This document shows, piece by piece, positions 37,945-46,713 of a stretch of 64,000 bases of DNA. Source of the stretch: Aquitalea magnusonii (GTDB lineage Bacteria > Pseudomonadota > Gammaproteobacteria > Burkholderiales > Chromobacteriaceae); NCBI RefSeq assembly GCF_002217795.2, contig NZ_AP018823.1, positions 1,116,001 to 1,180,000 of the forward strand. The letters run 5' to 3'. The position numbers and the translations under genes were made by a program. Below the pieces are notes generated by a model that saw nothing but the letters and a program-made list of their open reading frames with translations, was not told the origin of the DNA and did no database searches. Each line of letters begins with the position of its first letter. The stretch's first letter is position 1.

Positions 37945-37983
37945 TAGAAATTTGCAAATCAAGAATAAAATGTAATAGAAATT
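37945..37983. promoter_or_regulatory. Direct repeat and palindrome, candidate operator of set I
   Basis: TAGAAATT occurs at 37945-37952 and again at 37976-37983, 31 bases apart, about three helical turns. The 10-base palindrome ATTTGCAAAT (37950-37959) overlaps the first copy. The site lies in the AT-rich gap between the ligase and regulator genes, and is a candidate binding site for that regulator. Confidence 0.4.
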
Positions 37984-38131
37984 AGATTGTGCTATGCAAT
38001 GTGGAAGCAATGCCACAATGCGGTTTGTTACAAGATGGCTGGTATCATTTGCTTCATGCATCCCGCTGCCGTTTAGCCTGCAGGATTGTTAACAAGGGCT
38101 TGTCAGTCATGGCCTGATTGTGGAGAACACC

Positions 38132-39004
38132 TTGAGTCATCAGCGGTCCATTGCGGAAGAACTCCGCAGTCTGTTTGAAAGCCTGACCCCAACCGAGCGC
38201 AAGGTGGGGCGCGTGCTGCTGGCCAATTACCCGGTGGCCGGACTGGAAACCATTGCCCAACTGGCAGCGCGTGCCGATGTCAGCGGACCAACCGTGCTGC
38301 GGCTGATCAGCAAGTTGGGCTATGACAGCTATACCGCCTTCCAGACTGCGCTGCGGGATGAGCTGGAGGTCAGGCTGCAGTCGCCCTTGCTGCGTCACGA
38401 TCCGGCCCAGTTGCAGGGCGATCACGACTTTCTGGTGGCTTACGCCACTAAGGTGGCGCAGTTGATGCAGCAGACCGTGGCCCATCTGCCGCGTGCCGAA
38501 TTTGATGGTGTGGTGGACATGCTGGGCGAACGCAAACACCGCATCTGGCTATTGGGCGGCCGGCTGACCGATCCGCTGGCGGCCTATTTGTGCCACCACC
38601 TGAAAGTGGTGCGTGCTGATGTGGTGCATCTGCGCGGACTGCCCTCCAGTTGGGCGGACTCGCTGGTGGACATGGGCAAGCACGATGTGCTGGTGATCTT
38701 TGACATCCGGCGCTACTGGGATGGTGCGCTCAACATTGCGCAGATGGCCGCCCAGCGCAAGGTGAACGTGCTGCTGTTTACCGATCAGTGGCTGTCGCCG
38801 GTTTCCCGGGTGGCGCGCTTCACCCTGGCCGCGCATACCGCAGGTCCTTCCGGTTGGGACAGCAATACGCCGCTGATGCTGCTGGTGGATGCGGTGATCG
38901 CCGCGCTTAATACCCGGTACTGGGGATCCATCAGCAACCGTTTGCAGGAAGTGGAGGCCATGCGTGCGCGCCTGGGCGAGGGCGGTGCGCAGGCTGGCGA
39001 GTGA
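38132..39004 (+). CDS. MurR/RpiR-family transcription regulator
   Basis: 290 aa. An N-terminal helix-turn-helix domain (about residues 1-75, with LTPTERKVGRVLL and ADVSGPTVLRLISKLGY) is followed by a SIS domain (about 120-250, with IWLLGGRLTDPLA). SIS domains bind phosphosugars or similar ligands. The TTG at 38132 has GGAG six bases upstream; a GTG at 38120 is in frame but lacks a site. It is divergent from the set I ligase gene and is the likely local regulator of amine set I. Confidence 0.85.
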   Translation: MSHQRSIAEELRSLFESLTPTERKVGRVLLANYPVAGLETIAQLAARADVSGPTVLRLISKLGYDSYTAFQTALRDELEVRLQSPLLRHDPAQLQGDHDFLVAYATKVAQLMQQTVAHLPRAEFDGVVDMLGERKHRIWLLGGRLTDPLAAYLCHHLKVVRADVVHLRGLPSSWADSLVDMGKHDVLVIFDIRRYWDGALNIAQMAAQRKVNVLLFTDQWLSPVSRVARFTLAAHTAGPSGWDSNTPLMLLVDAVIAALNTRYWGSISNRLQEVEAMRARLGEGGAQAGE

Positions 39005-39067
39005 CAAGGCCGTGCGCAATCTCTAGAATTGCGCCATTCAGATATACATGCCTTACAGGATCACGCC

Positions 39068-39568
39068 ATGCCGTCTTTCGATATTGTTTCCGAAGTCAAT
39101 AAAGTAGAAGTACGCAATGCTGTCGAGCAGGCCAACAAGGAAGTGTCCACCCGTTACGACTTCAAGGGCAGCGACTCCCGCATCGAGCAGACCGACAAGG
39201 ACATCACCTTGTATGCGGATGCCGAATTCCAGCTGGACCAGGTCAACGACATCCTGGTCAACAAATTGTCCAAGCGCGGCGTGGATGTGCGCAGCCTGGA
39301 ATACGGCAAGCTGGAAAAAGTCAGCGGCAACAAGGTCAAGAAAGTGCTGACCGTGAAGGAAGGCCTGGAAACCGAGATGGCCAAGAAAATCGTCAAGATC
39401 ATCAAGGATGCCAAACTGAAAGTGCAGGCCAGCATTCAGGGCGAGGCGGTGCGCGTGTCCGGTGCCAAGCGCGACCTGCTGCAAGAGTGCATTGCCCTGC
39501 TGCGCAAGGAAATTGCCGACGACAAGGAAAACGGCGTACCGCTGCAGTTCAACAACTTCCGCGACTAA
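39068..39568 (+). CDS. YajQ-family nucleotide-binding protein
   Basis: 166 aa with two ferredoxin-like halves. The start [19 protein letters not shown] and the [24 protein letters not shown] segment are the YajQ signature. Xanthomonas homologues bind cyclic di-GMP and affect virulence genes, while others bind GTP or tRNA; which applies here is open. The ATG at 39068 has AGGA before it; the frame extends 13 codons further. Single gene with its own terminator. Confidence 0.92.
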   Translation: MPSFDIVSEVNKVEVRNAVEQANKEVSTRYDFKGSDSRIEQTDKDITLYADAEFQLDQVNDILVNKLSKRGVDVRSLEYGKLEKVSGNKVKKVLTVKEGLETEMAKKIVKIIKDAKLKVQASIQGEAVRVSGAKRDLLQECIALLRKEIADDKENGVPLQFNNFRD

Positions 39569-39583
39569 GCCAGTTTTCTGCCT

Positions 39584-39618
39584 GGCAAAACCGGCCCGCT
39601 GTGGCCGGTTTTGCTTTT
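39584..39618 (+). terminator. Terminator after the YajQ gene
   Basis: The stem GCAAAACCGGCC / GGCCGGTTTTGC is followed by TTTTGC. Confidence 0.8.
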
Positions 39619-39683
39619 GCAGGGCGTCCCTCCTACAATACGGCCCTTGTTGAATAGACAGCAACCAGGGTATTGGAATCAGC

Positions 39684-41285
39684 ATGTTACGCATTACCGA
39701 ACTCAAACTGCCGCTGGATCACAGCGCAGCAGAACTCACCGACGCCATTGTGGCCTATCTGGGCATCAAACCGGCCGACCTGAAAAACTATACCGTCTTC
39801 AAGCGCAGCTACGATGCCCGTCGCGGCGTGATGAGCCTGGCCTACATCATTGATATGGAAGTGGAAGGCGAGGCCAAGCTGCTGGCCCGCTTCAAGGGCA
39901 ATCCCCATGTGCTCTCCACGCCGGATACCAGCTACCATTTTGTTGCCCAGGCACCGGCCACATTGAACAAGCGTCCGGTGGTGGTGGGTTTTGGCCCCTG
40001 TGGCATTCTGGCGGCGCTGGTGCTGGCGCAGATGGGATTCAAGCCCATCGTGCTGGAGCGCGGCAAGAAAGTGCGTGAGCGTACCAAGGACACCTGGGGC
40101 CTGTGGCGCAAGAATGTGCTGAACCCGGAATCCAACGTGCAGTTTGGTGAAGGCGGAGCCGGCACCTTCTCCGACGGCAAGCTGTACAGCCAGATCAAGG
40201 ACCCGCGCCATCTGGGGCGCAAGGTGCTGACCGAGTTCGTCAAGGCCGGCGCACCGGAAGAAATCCTGTTTATTGCCAAGCCGCACATCGGTACCTTCCG
40301 CCTGGTCAGCATGGTGGAAAAAATCCGCGCCGAGATTGAGTCGCTGGGCGGGGAAATCCGTTTCCAGCAGCGCGTGACTGATCTGCATATCGACAATGGT
40401 CATATTCGCGGTCTGACCCTGGCCGATGGCAGTCAGATCGAGGCCGATCACGTCATTCTGGCGCTGGGCCACAGTGCGCGTGACACCTTCGAAATGCTGC
40501 ACCAGCGTGGCGTATTCATGGAAGCCAAACCCTTCTCGGTCGGCTTCCGCATCGAGCATCCGCAAACCATGATCGACAAGGCCCGCTGGGGCAAGTATGC
40601 CGGTCACCCCATTCTGGGCGCTGCCGATTACAAGCTGGTGCATCACGCCAGCAATGGCCGTGCCGTGTACAGCTTCTGTATGTGTCCGGGTGGTCAGGTG
40701 GTAGCGGCCACCTCGGAAGAAGGCCGCGTAGTGACCAATGGCATGAGCCAGTATTCCCGTGCCGAGCGCAATGCCAACTCCGGCATGGTGGTGAGCATCA
40801 ACCCGGAAGACTATCCGGGCGGCCCGCTGGCCGGCATTGCTTTCCAGCGCGCGCTGGAAAGTCACGCCTATGTACTGGGTGGCAGCACCTATGAAGCCCC
40901 GGCCCAACTGGTAGGCGACTTCCTGGCCGGACGCCCCTCCACCGCCGTGGGTTCGGTGGAACCGTCCTACCAGCCCGGCGTTCACTGGACCGACCTGTCC
41001 AGCGCGCTGCCGGATTTTGCCATTGCCGCCATGCGCGAGGCACTGCCGGAGTTTGGCAAGAAAATCCGTGGCTACGACATGCACGACGCCGTGCTGACCG
41101 GGGTGGAAACCCGCACCAGCTCGCCACTGCGCATCACCCGTGGTGAAGATTTGCAAAGCCTGAACGTGAAAGGCCTGTATCCGGCTGGCGAAGGTGCCGG
41201 TTACGCTGGCGGTATTCTGTCTGCCGGGGTGGATGGTATTCGTGTGGCCGAGGCGCTGGCATTGAATATGGCAGCGCAAGCCTGA
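39684..41285 (+). CDS. COG2509-type FAD-dependent dehydrogenase
   Basis: 533 aa. An N-terminal domain of about 95 residues, rich in KRSYDARRG-like basic sequence, precedes a Rossmann FAD-binding motif VVGFGPCGILAAL near residue 100 and the FGEGGAGTFSDGKLY block. The C-terminus EGAGYAGGILSAGVDGIR closes the FAD site. Homologues are widespread but uncharacterised. It is bounded by terminators on both sides, so it is transcribed alone. Confidence 0.85.
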   Translation: MLRITELKLPLDHSAAELTDAIVAYLGIKPADLKNYTVFKRSYDARRGVMSLAYIIDMEVEGEAKLLARFKGNPHVLSTPDTSYHFVAQAPATLNKRPVVVGFGPCGILAALVLAQMGFKPIVLERGKKVRERTKDTWGLWRKNVLNPESNVQFGEGGAGTFSDGKLYSQIKDPRHLGRKVLTEFVKAGAPEEILFIAKPHIGTFRLVSMVEKIRAEIESLGGEIRFQQRVTDLHIDNGHIRGLTLADGSQIEADHVILALGHSARDTFEMLHQRGVFMEAKPFSVGFRIEHPQTMIDKARWGKYAGHPILGAADYKLVHHASNGRAVYSFCMCPGGQVVAATSEEGRVVTNGMSQYSRAERNANSGMVVSINPEDYPGGPLAGIAFQRALESHAYVLGGSTYEAPAQLVGDFLAGRPSTAVGSVEPSYQPGVHWTDLSSALPDFAIAAMREALPEFGKKIRGYDMHDAVLTGVETRTSSPLRITRGEDLQSLNVKGLYPAGEGAGYAGGILSAGVDGIRVAEALALNMAAQA

Positions 41286-41384
41286 CACTGTGTCCCATGG
41301 CCTGAGCAGCAGCCTGCTTCACGCGTGCTGGCTGTCAGGCCGGGTAATGGCTTTGCATTAATCAATCAATACCGATGTTGTTAC

Positions 41385-41412
41385 CAGGCGCTTCTGAGGA
41401 AGCGCCTTTTTT
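41385..41412 (+). terminator. Terminator after the flavoprotein gene
   Basis: The stem AGGCGCTTC-TGA-GGAAGCGCCT is followed by TTTTTTA. Confidence 0.85.
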
Positions 41413-41487
41413 ATTGGGATTTTGAATTTTAATTTATTAATTGCGGTGGCTGGTAAAGGCAGGCTGTATGTAATGAGATTTTGATGA

Positions 41488-41515
41488 TAAAACTGCCTTA
41501 GTTTATAGCCGATTT
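41488..41515 (+). promoter_or_regulatory. Sigma-28 (FliA) promoter of the chemoreceptor gene
   Basis: TAAA (41488-41491), 16 bases, then GCCGATTT (41508-41515). The -10 matches six of eight bases of the FliA consensus GCCGATAA, and shifting the -35 by one base gives the ideal 15-base spacer. Confidence 0.65.
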
Positions 41516-41631
41516 TTTGCAGATATTTCCACCTGTACTAAAGGCTAAGCCGCAGTTATTTGGTAATGCTTGTAGCTGATGATGAGGGTGCTATAAGCAA
41601 GATATTTCCCGCCAAATGACTGAGGTGTGTG

Positions 41632-43254
41632 ATGAAGCTCTCATCAAGATTATTAATGTCCATTCTGGTCTCGGTATTGACCATGCTGATTCTGGTGGTA
41701 ATGGCAATCAGTTTTGAAAAAATGGCAGATCGAAGATTGGATGATGCGTTGAATAATCTGCTGCCATCAGTCAGGGATTTGAATAGTGCTGTTGATGCAT
41801 TTGTAGAAATGCGTACCGATGCCAACAAGACATTGCTGGTGGATTCTGCTGAGGAGCGTAAAAAACTGCTGCAAATGTTTCAGGCGGCAGCAGTGCAACT
41901 GAAGCAGGCGTTGGATCGATATGAAAGCAATGATCTATATGACCAGCAGGATAAGGCACTGCTCTTGAAAAATAAGGAAGCTTTTGATCGCTACCATAAA
42001 GTGGTGCTGTCTGCACTTGCTATGGAAGCCACCGCGACCGGGCGAAGCCTTGCTCTTGCGCAATTTTTGAGTGGAGATGTCAAGGTGGCGGCCGAGGCAT
42101 TCATGCGCGCTATTCGTGAGCATATTGCCTACAATATGAAAATCGCCGAAAAAATTCAGCACGAGGATGCATCTGCTTCGGCCCGCAATGTGCTTATACT
42201 CTCTTCCGTTGCCGGAATTTCTTTTCTGATATTGTCGCTTGTATATTTAAATGTTTATCGGGCTATCGCTGGTGGCTTGGCAGAAATGAAATCCGTTATT
42301 CATCAGTTAAACAAGGATAAGAACCTCACCGTGCGCCATGTGAGAAAGGGTAGGGATGAAGTCAGTGATGTGCTGAATACGGTGAACGCGCTGATTGAGA
42401 ATCTGCATCATAACTTTGGCGAAATGCAGACCAGTGCGCGCGCCGTGATGGTGTCTTCCAAAGATTTCAGTCAGTCAGCCAAAGAGGTAGCCCTGGCTTC
42501 CAGTCAGCAGAGTGAAGCATCTGCCAGTATGGCCGCTTCGATCGAACAAATGACGGTTGCGGTAAACCATATTGCCGAGCGCACGGCGTATGCCCGCAAT
42601 CTTGCACAAGAGGCAGGAACGCTGGCGCATCAGGGATCGGCTACCATTACCCAAACCATTCAGGATATCCGTGAAATCTCCCAGGCGGTGGAACGGTCGG
42701 GAGCCAGCATTCGCGAGCTGGAAAACTATAGCAGCACAGTGAATACCGTGGTGTTGGTGATCAAGGATATTGCCGACCAGACCAATCTGCTGGCCTTGAA
42801 TGCCGCCATTGAAGCCGCGCGGGCCGGGGAGCTGGGACGGGGTTTTGCCGTGGTGGCCGACGAGGTGCGCAAGCTGGCAGAGCGTACCTCGGTTTCCACC
42901 CAGGAAATCGCACAAACCATTCATGCGATGCGTGATAAATCCACCCAGGCCACCGAGCAAATGAAAGTTGCCGAAGCGTTGGCGCGGCTGGGCGTATCCA
43001 GAGCCGATGATGCGGATCAGGCAATCAACAAGATTGGTGATGCGACAGTCAGTACCGTCAAAATGGTAGAGGAAATGGCGATTTCCATTGCCGAGCAGGG
43101 GCAGTCGGCCAACAGCATTGCCCATCGTATCGAGCAGGTGGTGCAAATGGCCGAAGCATCTTCCGTCAGTGCTGCAGACGCTGCGCGTAATGCAGGTCAA
43201 TTGCTGACGCTGGCGGAGCGGCAAATCGGCATCATTCAGCAGTACACCTTGTAA
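41632..43254 (+). CDS. Methyl-accepting chemotaxis protein
   Basis: 540 aa membrane receptor. The first membrane helix is at about residues 8-28 and the second at about 188-208, with a periplasmic four-helix-bundle sensor domain of about 160 residues between. A HAMP region follows, then the signalling domain with the hairpin signature [19 protein letters not shown] and [18 protein letters not shown]. No NWETF-type CheR-binding pentapeptide ends the protein. The ATG at 41632 has GAGG six bases upstream. A FliA-type promoter fits motility control. Ligand unknown; the adjoining polyamine genes are suggestive only. Confidence 0.93.
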   Translation: MKLSSRLLMSILVSVLTMLILVVMAISFEKMADRRLDDALNNLLPSVRDLNSAVDAFVEMRTDANKTLLVDSAEERKKLLQMFQAAAVQLKQALDRYESNDLYDQQDKALLLKNKEAFDRYHKVVLSALAMEATATGRSLALAQFLSGDVKVAAEAFMRAIREHIAYNMKIAEKIQHEDASASARNVLILSSVAGISFLILSLVYLNVYRAIAGGLAEMKSVIHQLNKDKNLTVRHVRKGRDEVSDVLNTVNALIENLHHNFGEMQTSARAVMVSSKDFSQSAKEVALASSQQSEASASMAASIEQMTVAVNHIAERTAYARNLAQEAGTLAHQGSATITQTIQDIREISQAVERSGASIRELENYSSTVNTVVLVIKDIADQTNLLALNAAIEAARAGELGRGFAVVADEVRKLAERTSVSTQEIAQTIHAMRDKSTQATEQMKVAEALARLGVSRADDADQAINKIGDATVSTVKMVEEMAISIAEQGQSANSIAHRIEQVVQMAEASSVSAADAARNAGQLLTLAERQIGIIQQYTL

Positions 43255-43275
43255 ATCTGTCGAGCACGTGTATGG

Positions 43276-43311
43276 CAAAACGGGCCTTCGCCATCACTGG
43301 CAAAGGCCCGC
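43276..43311 (-). terminator. Terminator after puuC
   Basis: On the minus strand the stem CGGGCCTTTGCCA-GTGA-TGGCGAAGGCCCG is followed by TTTTG. It lies between the convergent chemoreceptor and puuC genes. Confidence 0.8.
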
Positions 43312-43335
43312 ATGTTTACAACAAGCCGGATTGGC

Positions 43336-44823
43336 TTACAGCTTGATCAGCGTGCTCTTCAACTCGGTGTACTTTTCCAGCGCGTGCAGCGATTTGTCGC
43401 GACCATTACCGGATTGTTTGAAGCCGCCGAAGGGGAAGTTCATGTCGCCACCTTCGTCATAGCAGTTCACCCATACCGTACCGGCACGCAGACGGCGCGC
43501 CACCTGATGCGCGGTGCTGACATTGGATGTCCATACCGCGGCAGCCAGGCCGTACTCGGTATCATTGGCAATGCGGACAGCTTCATCGATGGTATCGAAA
43601 GTAATCACCGACAGGACCGGTCCGAAGATTTCCTCGCGGCAGGTGGTCATGTCCGGGCGCTGGCAATCAAAGGCGGTCGGCTCGATAAACAGGCCCTTGT
43701 CGGTGTGGGCCGCCTTGCCGCCACAAATCAGGCCGGCACCTTCGCTGATGCCCTTGTCCACGTAGGACAGCACCTTGTCGTACTGGATCTTGTCCACGAT
43801 GGCACCCATGCTGGTGGCCGGATCCAGCGGATCGCCCGGATACCAGCCTTGCGCGGCCTGCTTGAATTCAGCCAGGAATTGTTCCTTTACCTTGCGGTGT
43901 ACCAATACGCGGGAGCCGGCGGTACACATTTCCCCCATATTGAAGAAAATGCCGCCGGCAGCGGTGCGGGCAGCCTTGGCGATATCGGCGCAGTCTTCCA
44001 GCACGATATTGGGCGATTTGCCGCCCAGCTCCAGCCACACGCGCTTGAGGTTGGACTGTGCGGCATAGCCGGCAATCAGCTTGCCCACGCCGGTGGAGCC
44101 GGTGAAGGCCAGGCAATCCACGTCCATGTGCAGCGCCAGCGCCTTGCCGACTTCACCGGCACCCGGCAATACCTGGAAAATGCCATCCGGAATGCCGGCA
44201 TCCTTGGCCAGTTGGGCCAGTCGGATGGCGGTGAGCGGAGACTTTTCCGACGGTTTGACGATGACGGCATTGCCGGCAGCCAGCGCCGGGCCGAATTTCC
44301 AGCTTGCCATCAGGATGGGGAAGTTCCACGGCACCACCGCAGCCACCACGCCAATGGCTTCACGGGTGACCAGGCCTACCAGCTTGGGGTCGACCGGGGC
44401 CACTTCGCCACCGATCTTGTCGATGGCTTCGGCAAACCATTCCACGCAATACGCCGCACCCGGCACGTCCACCGTGGTGGAGTCGCCAATCGGCTTGCCC
44501 ATGTCCAGGGTTTCCAGCAGGGCCAGTTCGTCGCCATGCTCACGGATCAGCGCGGCAAAGCGCTTGAGGATCTTGCCGCGTGCCAGCGGAGCCAGCTCGG
44601 ACCATGCGCCGGAATCAAAAGCGGCACGGGCTGCCTTGACCGCTGCATCCACTTCCGCCTCTCCACACCAGGCGATGTCGGCCAGCTTCTGGCCGTTGGC
44701 CGGGTTGATGCAGTCAAAGGTCTTGCCATCGGCGGCGCTGGTGTAAGCGCCGTTGATGAAAGCGCGGCCTTCGATATTGAGTTCGGCAGCAAACTGCTTC
44801 CACTGTGCATGGGTACGAGCCAT
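43336..44823 (-). CDS. puuC: Gamma-glutamyl-gamma-aminobutyraldehyde dehydrogenase
   Basis: 495 aa NAD(P)-dependent enzyme, full length for the family. General base Glu265 is in LELGGKSP and catalytic Cys300 in NMGEMCTAGSR; the latter block is typical of PuuC/betaine-aldehyde-type enzymes. In polyamine breakdown it oxidises gamma-glutamyl-aminobutyraldehyde to gamma-glutamyl-GABA. It sits 59 bases downstream of puuR on the same strand, and across the intergenic region from puuD-puuA. Free aminobutyraldehyde is another possible substrate, since a SpuC-type transaminase is encoded close by. Confidence 0.88.
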   Translation of the reverse strand: MARTHAQWKQFAAELNIEGRAFINGAYTSAADGKTFDCINPANGQKLADIAWCGEAEVDAAVKAARAAFDSGAWSELAPLARGKILKRFAALIREHGDELALLETLDMGKPIGDSTTVDVPGAAYCVEWFAEAIDKIGGEVAPVDPKLVGLVTREAIGVVAAVVPWNFPILMASWKFGPALAAGNAVIVKPSEKSPLTAIRLAQLAKDAGIPDGIFQVLPGAGEVGKALALHMDVDCLAFTGSTGVGKLIAGYAAQSNLKRVWLELGGKSPNIVLEDCADIAKAARTAAGGIFFNMGEMCTAGSRVLVHRKVKEQFLAEFKQAAQGWYPGDPLDPATSMGAIVDKIQYDKVLSYVDKGISEGAGLICGGKAAHTDKGLFIEPTAFDCQRPDMTTCREEIFGPVLSVITFDTIDEAVRIANDTEYGLAAAVWTSNVSTAHQVARRLRAGTVWVNCYDEGGDMNFPFGGFKQSGNGRDKSLHALEKYTELKSTLIKL

Positions 44824-44882
44824 TGGTGTTCTCCTGATGTTATATGCGGTGATCCCGGTTGCTCGTGGCTGGCAACCGTCAA

Positions 44883-45428
44883 TCAGAATGTGGGCGGCGA
44901 GCTGGCGCTGACGATTTCACAGACTTGCTGGCCGATATTGCGAAAACGGTGCGGCAGCTTGCTGTCAAAATAGTAAGAGTCGCCCGGTCCCAGGACACGG
45001 GTTTCATTATTGACCGTGAGTTCGATCGAGCCGGCGATGATGACACCACCTTCCTGGCCTTCATGCGTCAGCATGTCCGGCCCGGTGTCGGCACCCGGTT
45101 CGTAATGTTCTTTCAGAATGGCAATGTCACGCCGTTCGTGCGCAGTGCCAACCAGCAGCAGCTTGATTTGATCATTGCCCAGATTGGGCAGCTCCTTGGC
45201 CTGATAAAACACGCGTGGCTGTTGCGGCTCTACATCAAAAGTGAAGAATTCGGCCAAGGTCATGGGCATGCCCTCCAGCACTTTCTTCAAGGAGCTGATC
45301 GACGGGCTGACGCGATTCTGCTCGATCAGCGAGATCGTGCCGTTTGTGACGCCTGCCCGCTTGGCAAGTTCGCGTTGCGAGAGTCCGAAGCGCTCTCTGA
45401 CCACTCTCAATCGTGCTCCAACATCCAT
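44883..45428 (-). CDS. puuR: Cupin-containing XRE regulator, PuuR-like
   Basis: 181 aa. An XRE helix-turn-helix domain (residues 1 to about 60, with GLSQRELAKRAGVTNGTIS) is joined to a C-terminal cupin domain (about 108-175, with GPGDSYYFDSKLPHRF). This is the layout of PuuR, the putrescine-responsive repressor of the puu genes. It is divergent from puuD-puuA and probably controls both directions and itself. Inverted repeats in the shared upstream region are candidate operators. Confidence 0.87.
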   Translation of the reverse strand: MDVGARLRVVRERFGLSQRELAKRAGVTNGTISLIEQNRVSPSISSLKKVLEGMPMTLAEFFTFDVEPQQPRVFYQAKELPNLGNDQIKLLLVGTAHERRDIAILKEHYEPGADTGPDMLTHEGQEGGVIIAGSIELTVNNETRVLGPGDSYYFDSKLPHRFRNIGQQVCEIVSASSPPTF

Positions 45429-45904
45429 CTGGCGGTTTCCATCTATGTTAATAATTTTAGACGTTCCATCATAGGGTTTTTGATCGTATCCTGCATCTGT
45501 TGTTGCGTCGCAAAATCAAATTATTTTGCAAGTTTTCGAGTTTATAGCCAGAATCGACCACAGGAATCAAGTGCGCTGTGGATTTTTTTAAACAAGCGCA
45601 ACGGTATATTTGATCAAACCTTGGCTTGATGCAAGAACCATGGCATGCTGTTTCGTGCTGGTATTCTGCACAGCGACAGCATACTTTCCACTGCGTAGTT
45701 GTTTTGTCCCTTGCCTGGCAATGGCGAGACTGGCTGGGCAGTTGCGGTAGCAGGGCGCAGAATATGTCATGCCAATGAAGGCCCCCGGCCGGTGTTGCCG
45801 GGTTTGCGCCGGCCAGTCCCGCCCGGTCGGCGCACCAGCGCAGTGAAGTTGCAACTGTCGGCGCTCGCAGTAGCGAACGCCTCAATCGAGTTAACGAGGT
45901 CCTT
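45429..45904. other. Regulatory gap between puuR and puuD
   Basis: 476 bases without a convincing gene. It holds the inverted repeat at 45510-45529, the palindrome TTTGATCAAA at 45609-45618 and a further TTTGATC at 45479-45485. Near puuD is a GGCCGG/CCGGCC hairpin (45787-45814), probably in the mRNA leader. No riboswitch was recognised, and a clear -35/-10 pair could not be picked out. Confidence 0.6.
45510..45529. promoter_or_regulatory. Candidate PuuR operator, inverted repeat
   Basis: GCAAAAT (45510-45516) and ATTTTGC (45523-45529) form a perfect inverted repeat around CAAATT. It lies 82 bases ahead of puuR, in the shared control region. Confidence 0.45.
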
Positions 45905-46660
45905 ATGCAGCAACCGATCATCGGCATTCCGTGTGATGTGAAACTGGTAAGCGGTCTGCCATTTCACGCGGTTGGCGAGAAGTACATTGCCGCTGCCGCA
46001 GGTGGCGTGGGCGGTATTCCGGTGCTGATCCCGTCGCTGGGTGATGCAGCGCCGCTGCGCGAATATCTCAAATTGGTGGACGGCGTACTGCTGCCAGGTT
46101 CGCTGTCCAATGTAGAGCCACATCGTTATGGCGGAGAAGCCAGCCGCCAGGGAACACTTCATGATCCGGCGCGTGACGCAACCACGCTGCCGTTCATCGA
46201 CCTTCTTCTGCAAGAAGGCATCCCGCTTCTGGGTATTTGCCGCGGTTTCCAGGAAATCAATGTTGCACTGGGCGGCGAACTCTTCCAGCACGTACAGGAA
46301 GAGCCAGGTTTCCGCGATCATCGCGAGCCGGATACTCAGAATCTGGATGAGATGTATGGTCTGGCTCACGCCTTGCACCTGCAACCGGACAGCTTGCTCA
46401 AGAGCTGGCTGGGGCAGGATGAAGTCAAGGTGAACTCGCTGCACCAGCAAGGTATCAAACGTCTGGCCGACCGCCTGATTGCGGAAGGTGTGGCGGATGA
46501 CGGGCTGGTGGAGGCATACCGGGTCCGCGATGCCAAGGGCTTTGCCTATGGCGCGCAGTGGCATCCGGAATGGAAATACTGGGAAAACCCGGTGTCCATG
46601 GCCATTTTCAACGCGTTCGGTGACGCTTGCCGCGCGCGTCGTGCCAGCCGCCAGGGCTGA
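45905..46660 (+). CDS. puuD: Gamma-glutamyl-GABA hydrolase
   Basis: 251 aa class I amidotransferase-like hydrolase (peptidase C26). Nucleophile Cys112 is in GICRGFQE, and the His/Glu pair is in AQWHPEWKYWENP. PuuD releases glutamate and GABA from gamma-glutamyl-GABA. Residues such as HDPARD and FRDHR are typical of PuuD proper. The puuA gene follows 53 bases later, so both are probably on one transcript starting in the puuR-puuD gap. Confidence 0.9.
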   Translation: MQQPIIGIPCDVKLVSGLPFHAVGEKYIAAAAGGVGGIPVLIPSLGDAAPLREYLKLVDGVLLPGSLSNVEPHRYGGEASRQGTLHDPARDATTLPFIDLLLQEGIPLLGICRGFQEINVALGGELFQHVQEEPGFRDHREPDTQNLDEMYGLAHALHLQPDSLLKSWLGQDEVKVNSLHQQGIKRLADRLIAEGVADDGLVEAYRVRDAKGFAYGAQWHPEWKYWENPVSMAIFNAFGDACRARRASRQG

Positions 46661-46713
46661 GACGCACGTCATCCAGAGCCGGTTTACCGGCCACTATGGA
46701 AGTAGAGGAAAAC

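Larger units (their letters stand above)
41286..41631 (+). other. Gap between the flavoprotein and chemoreceptor genes
   Basis: 346 bases without a gene. It holds the flavoprotein terminator (41385-41412) and an AT-rich stretch with a sigma-28 promoter (41488-41515). Nothing else was recognised. Confidence 0.7.

Noticed and set aside
39687..41288. 533-codon minus-strand open frame opposite the COG2509-type flavoprotein
   Set aside because: It mirrors the plus-strand gene almost exactly, a codon-bias artefact in GC-rich DNA; the plus strand carries clear FAD-binding motifs.
45469..45927. Minus-strand open frame of 152 codons in the puuR-puuD gap
   Set aside because: No ribosome site, low-complexity basic sequence and no recognisable family; it covers candidate operators and overlaps the puuD start.
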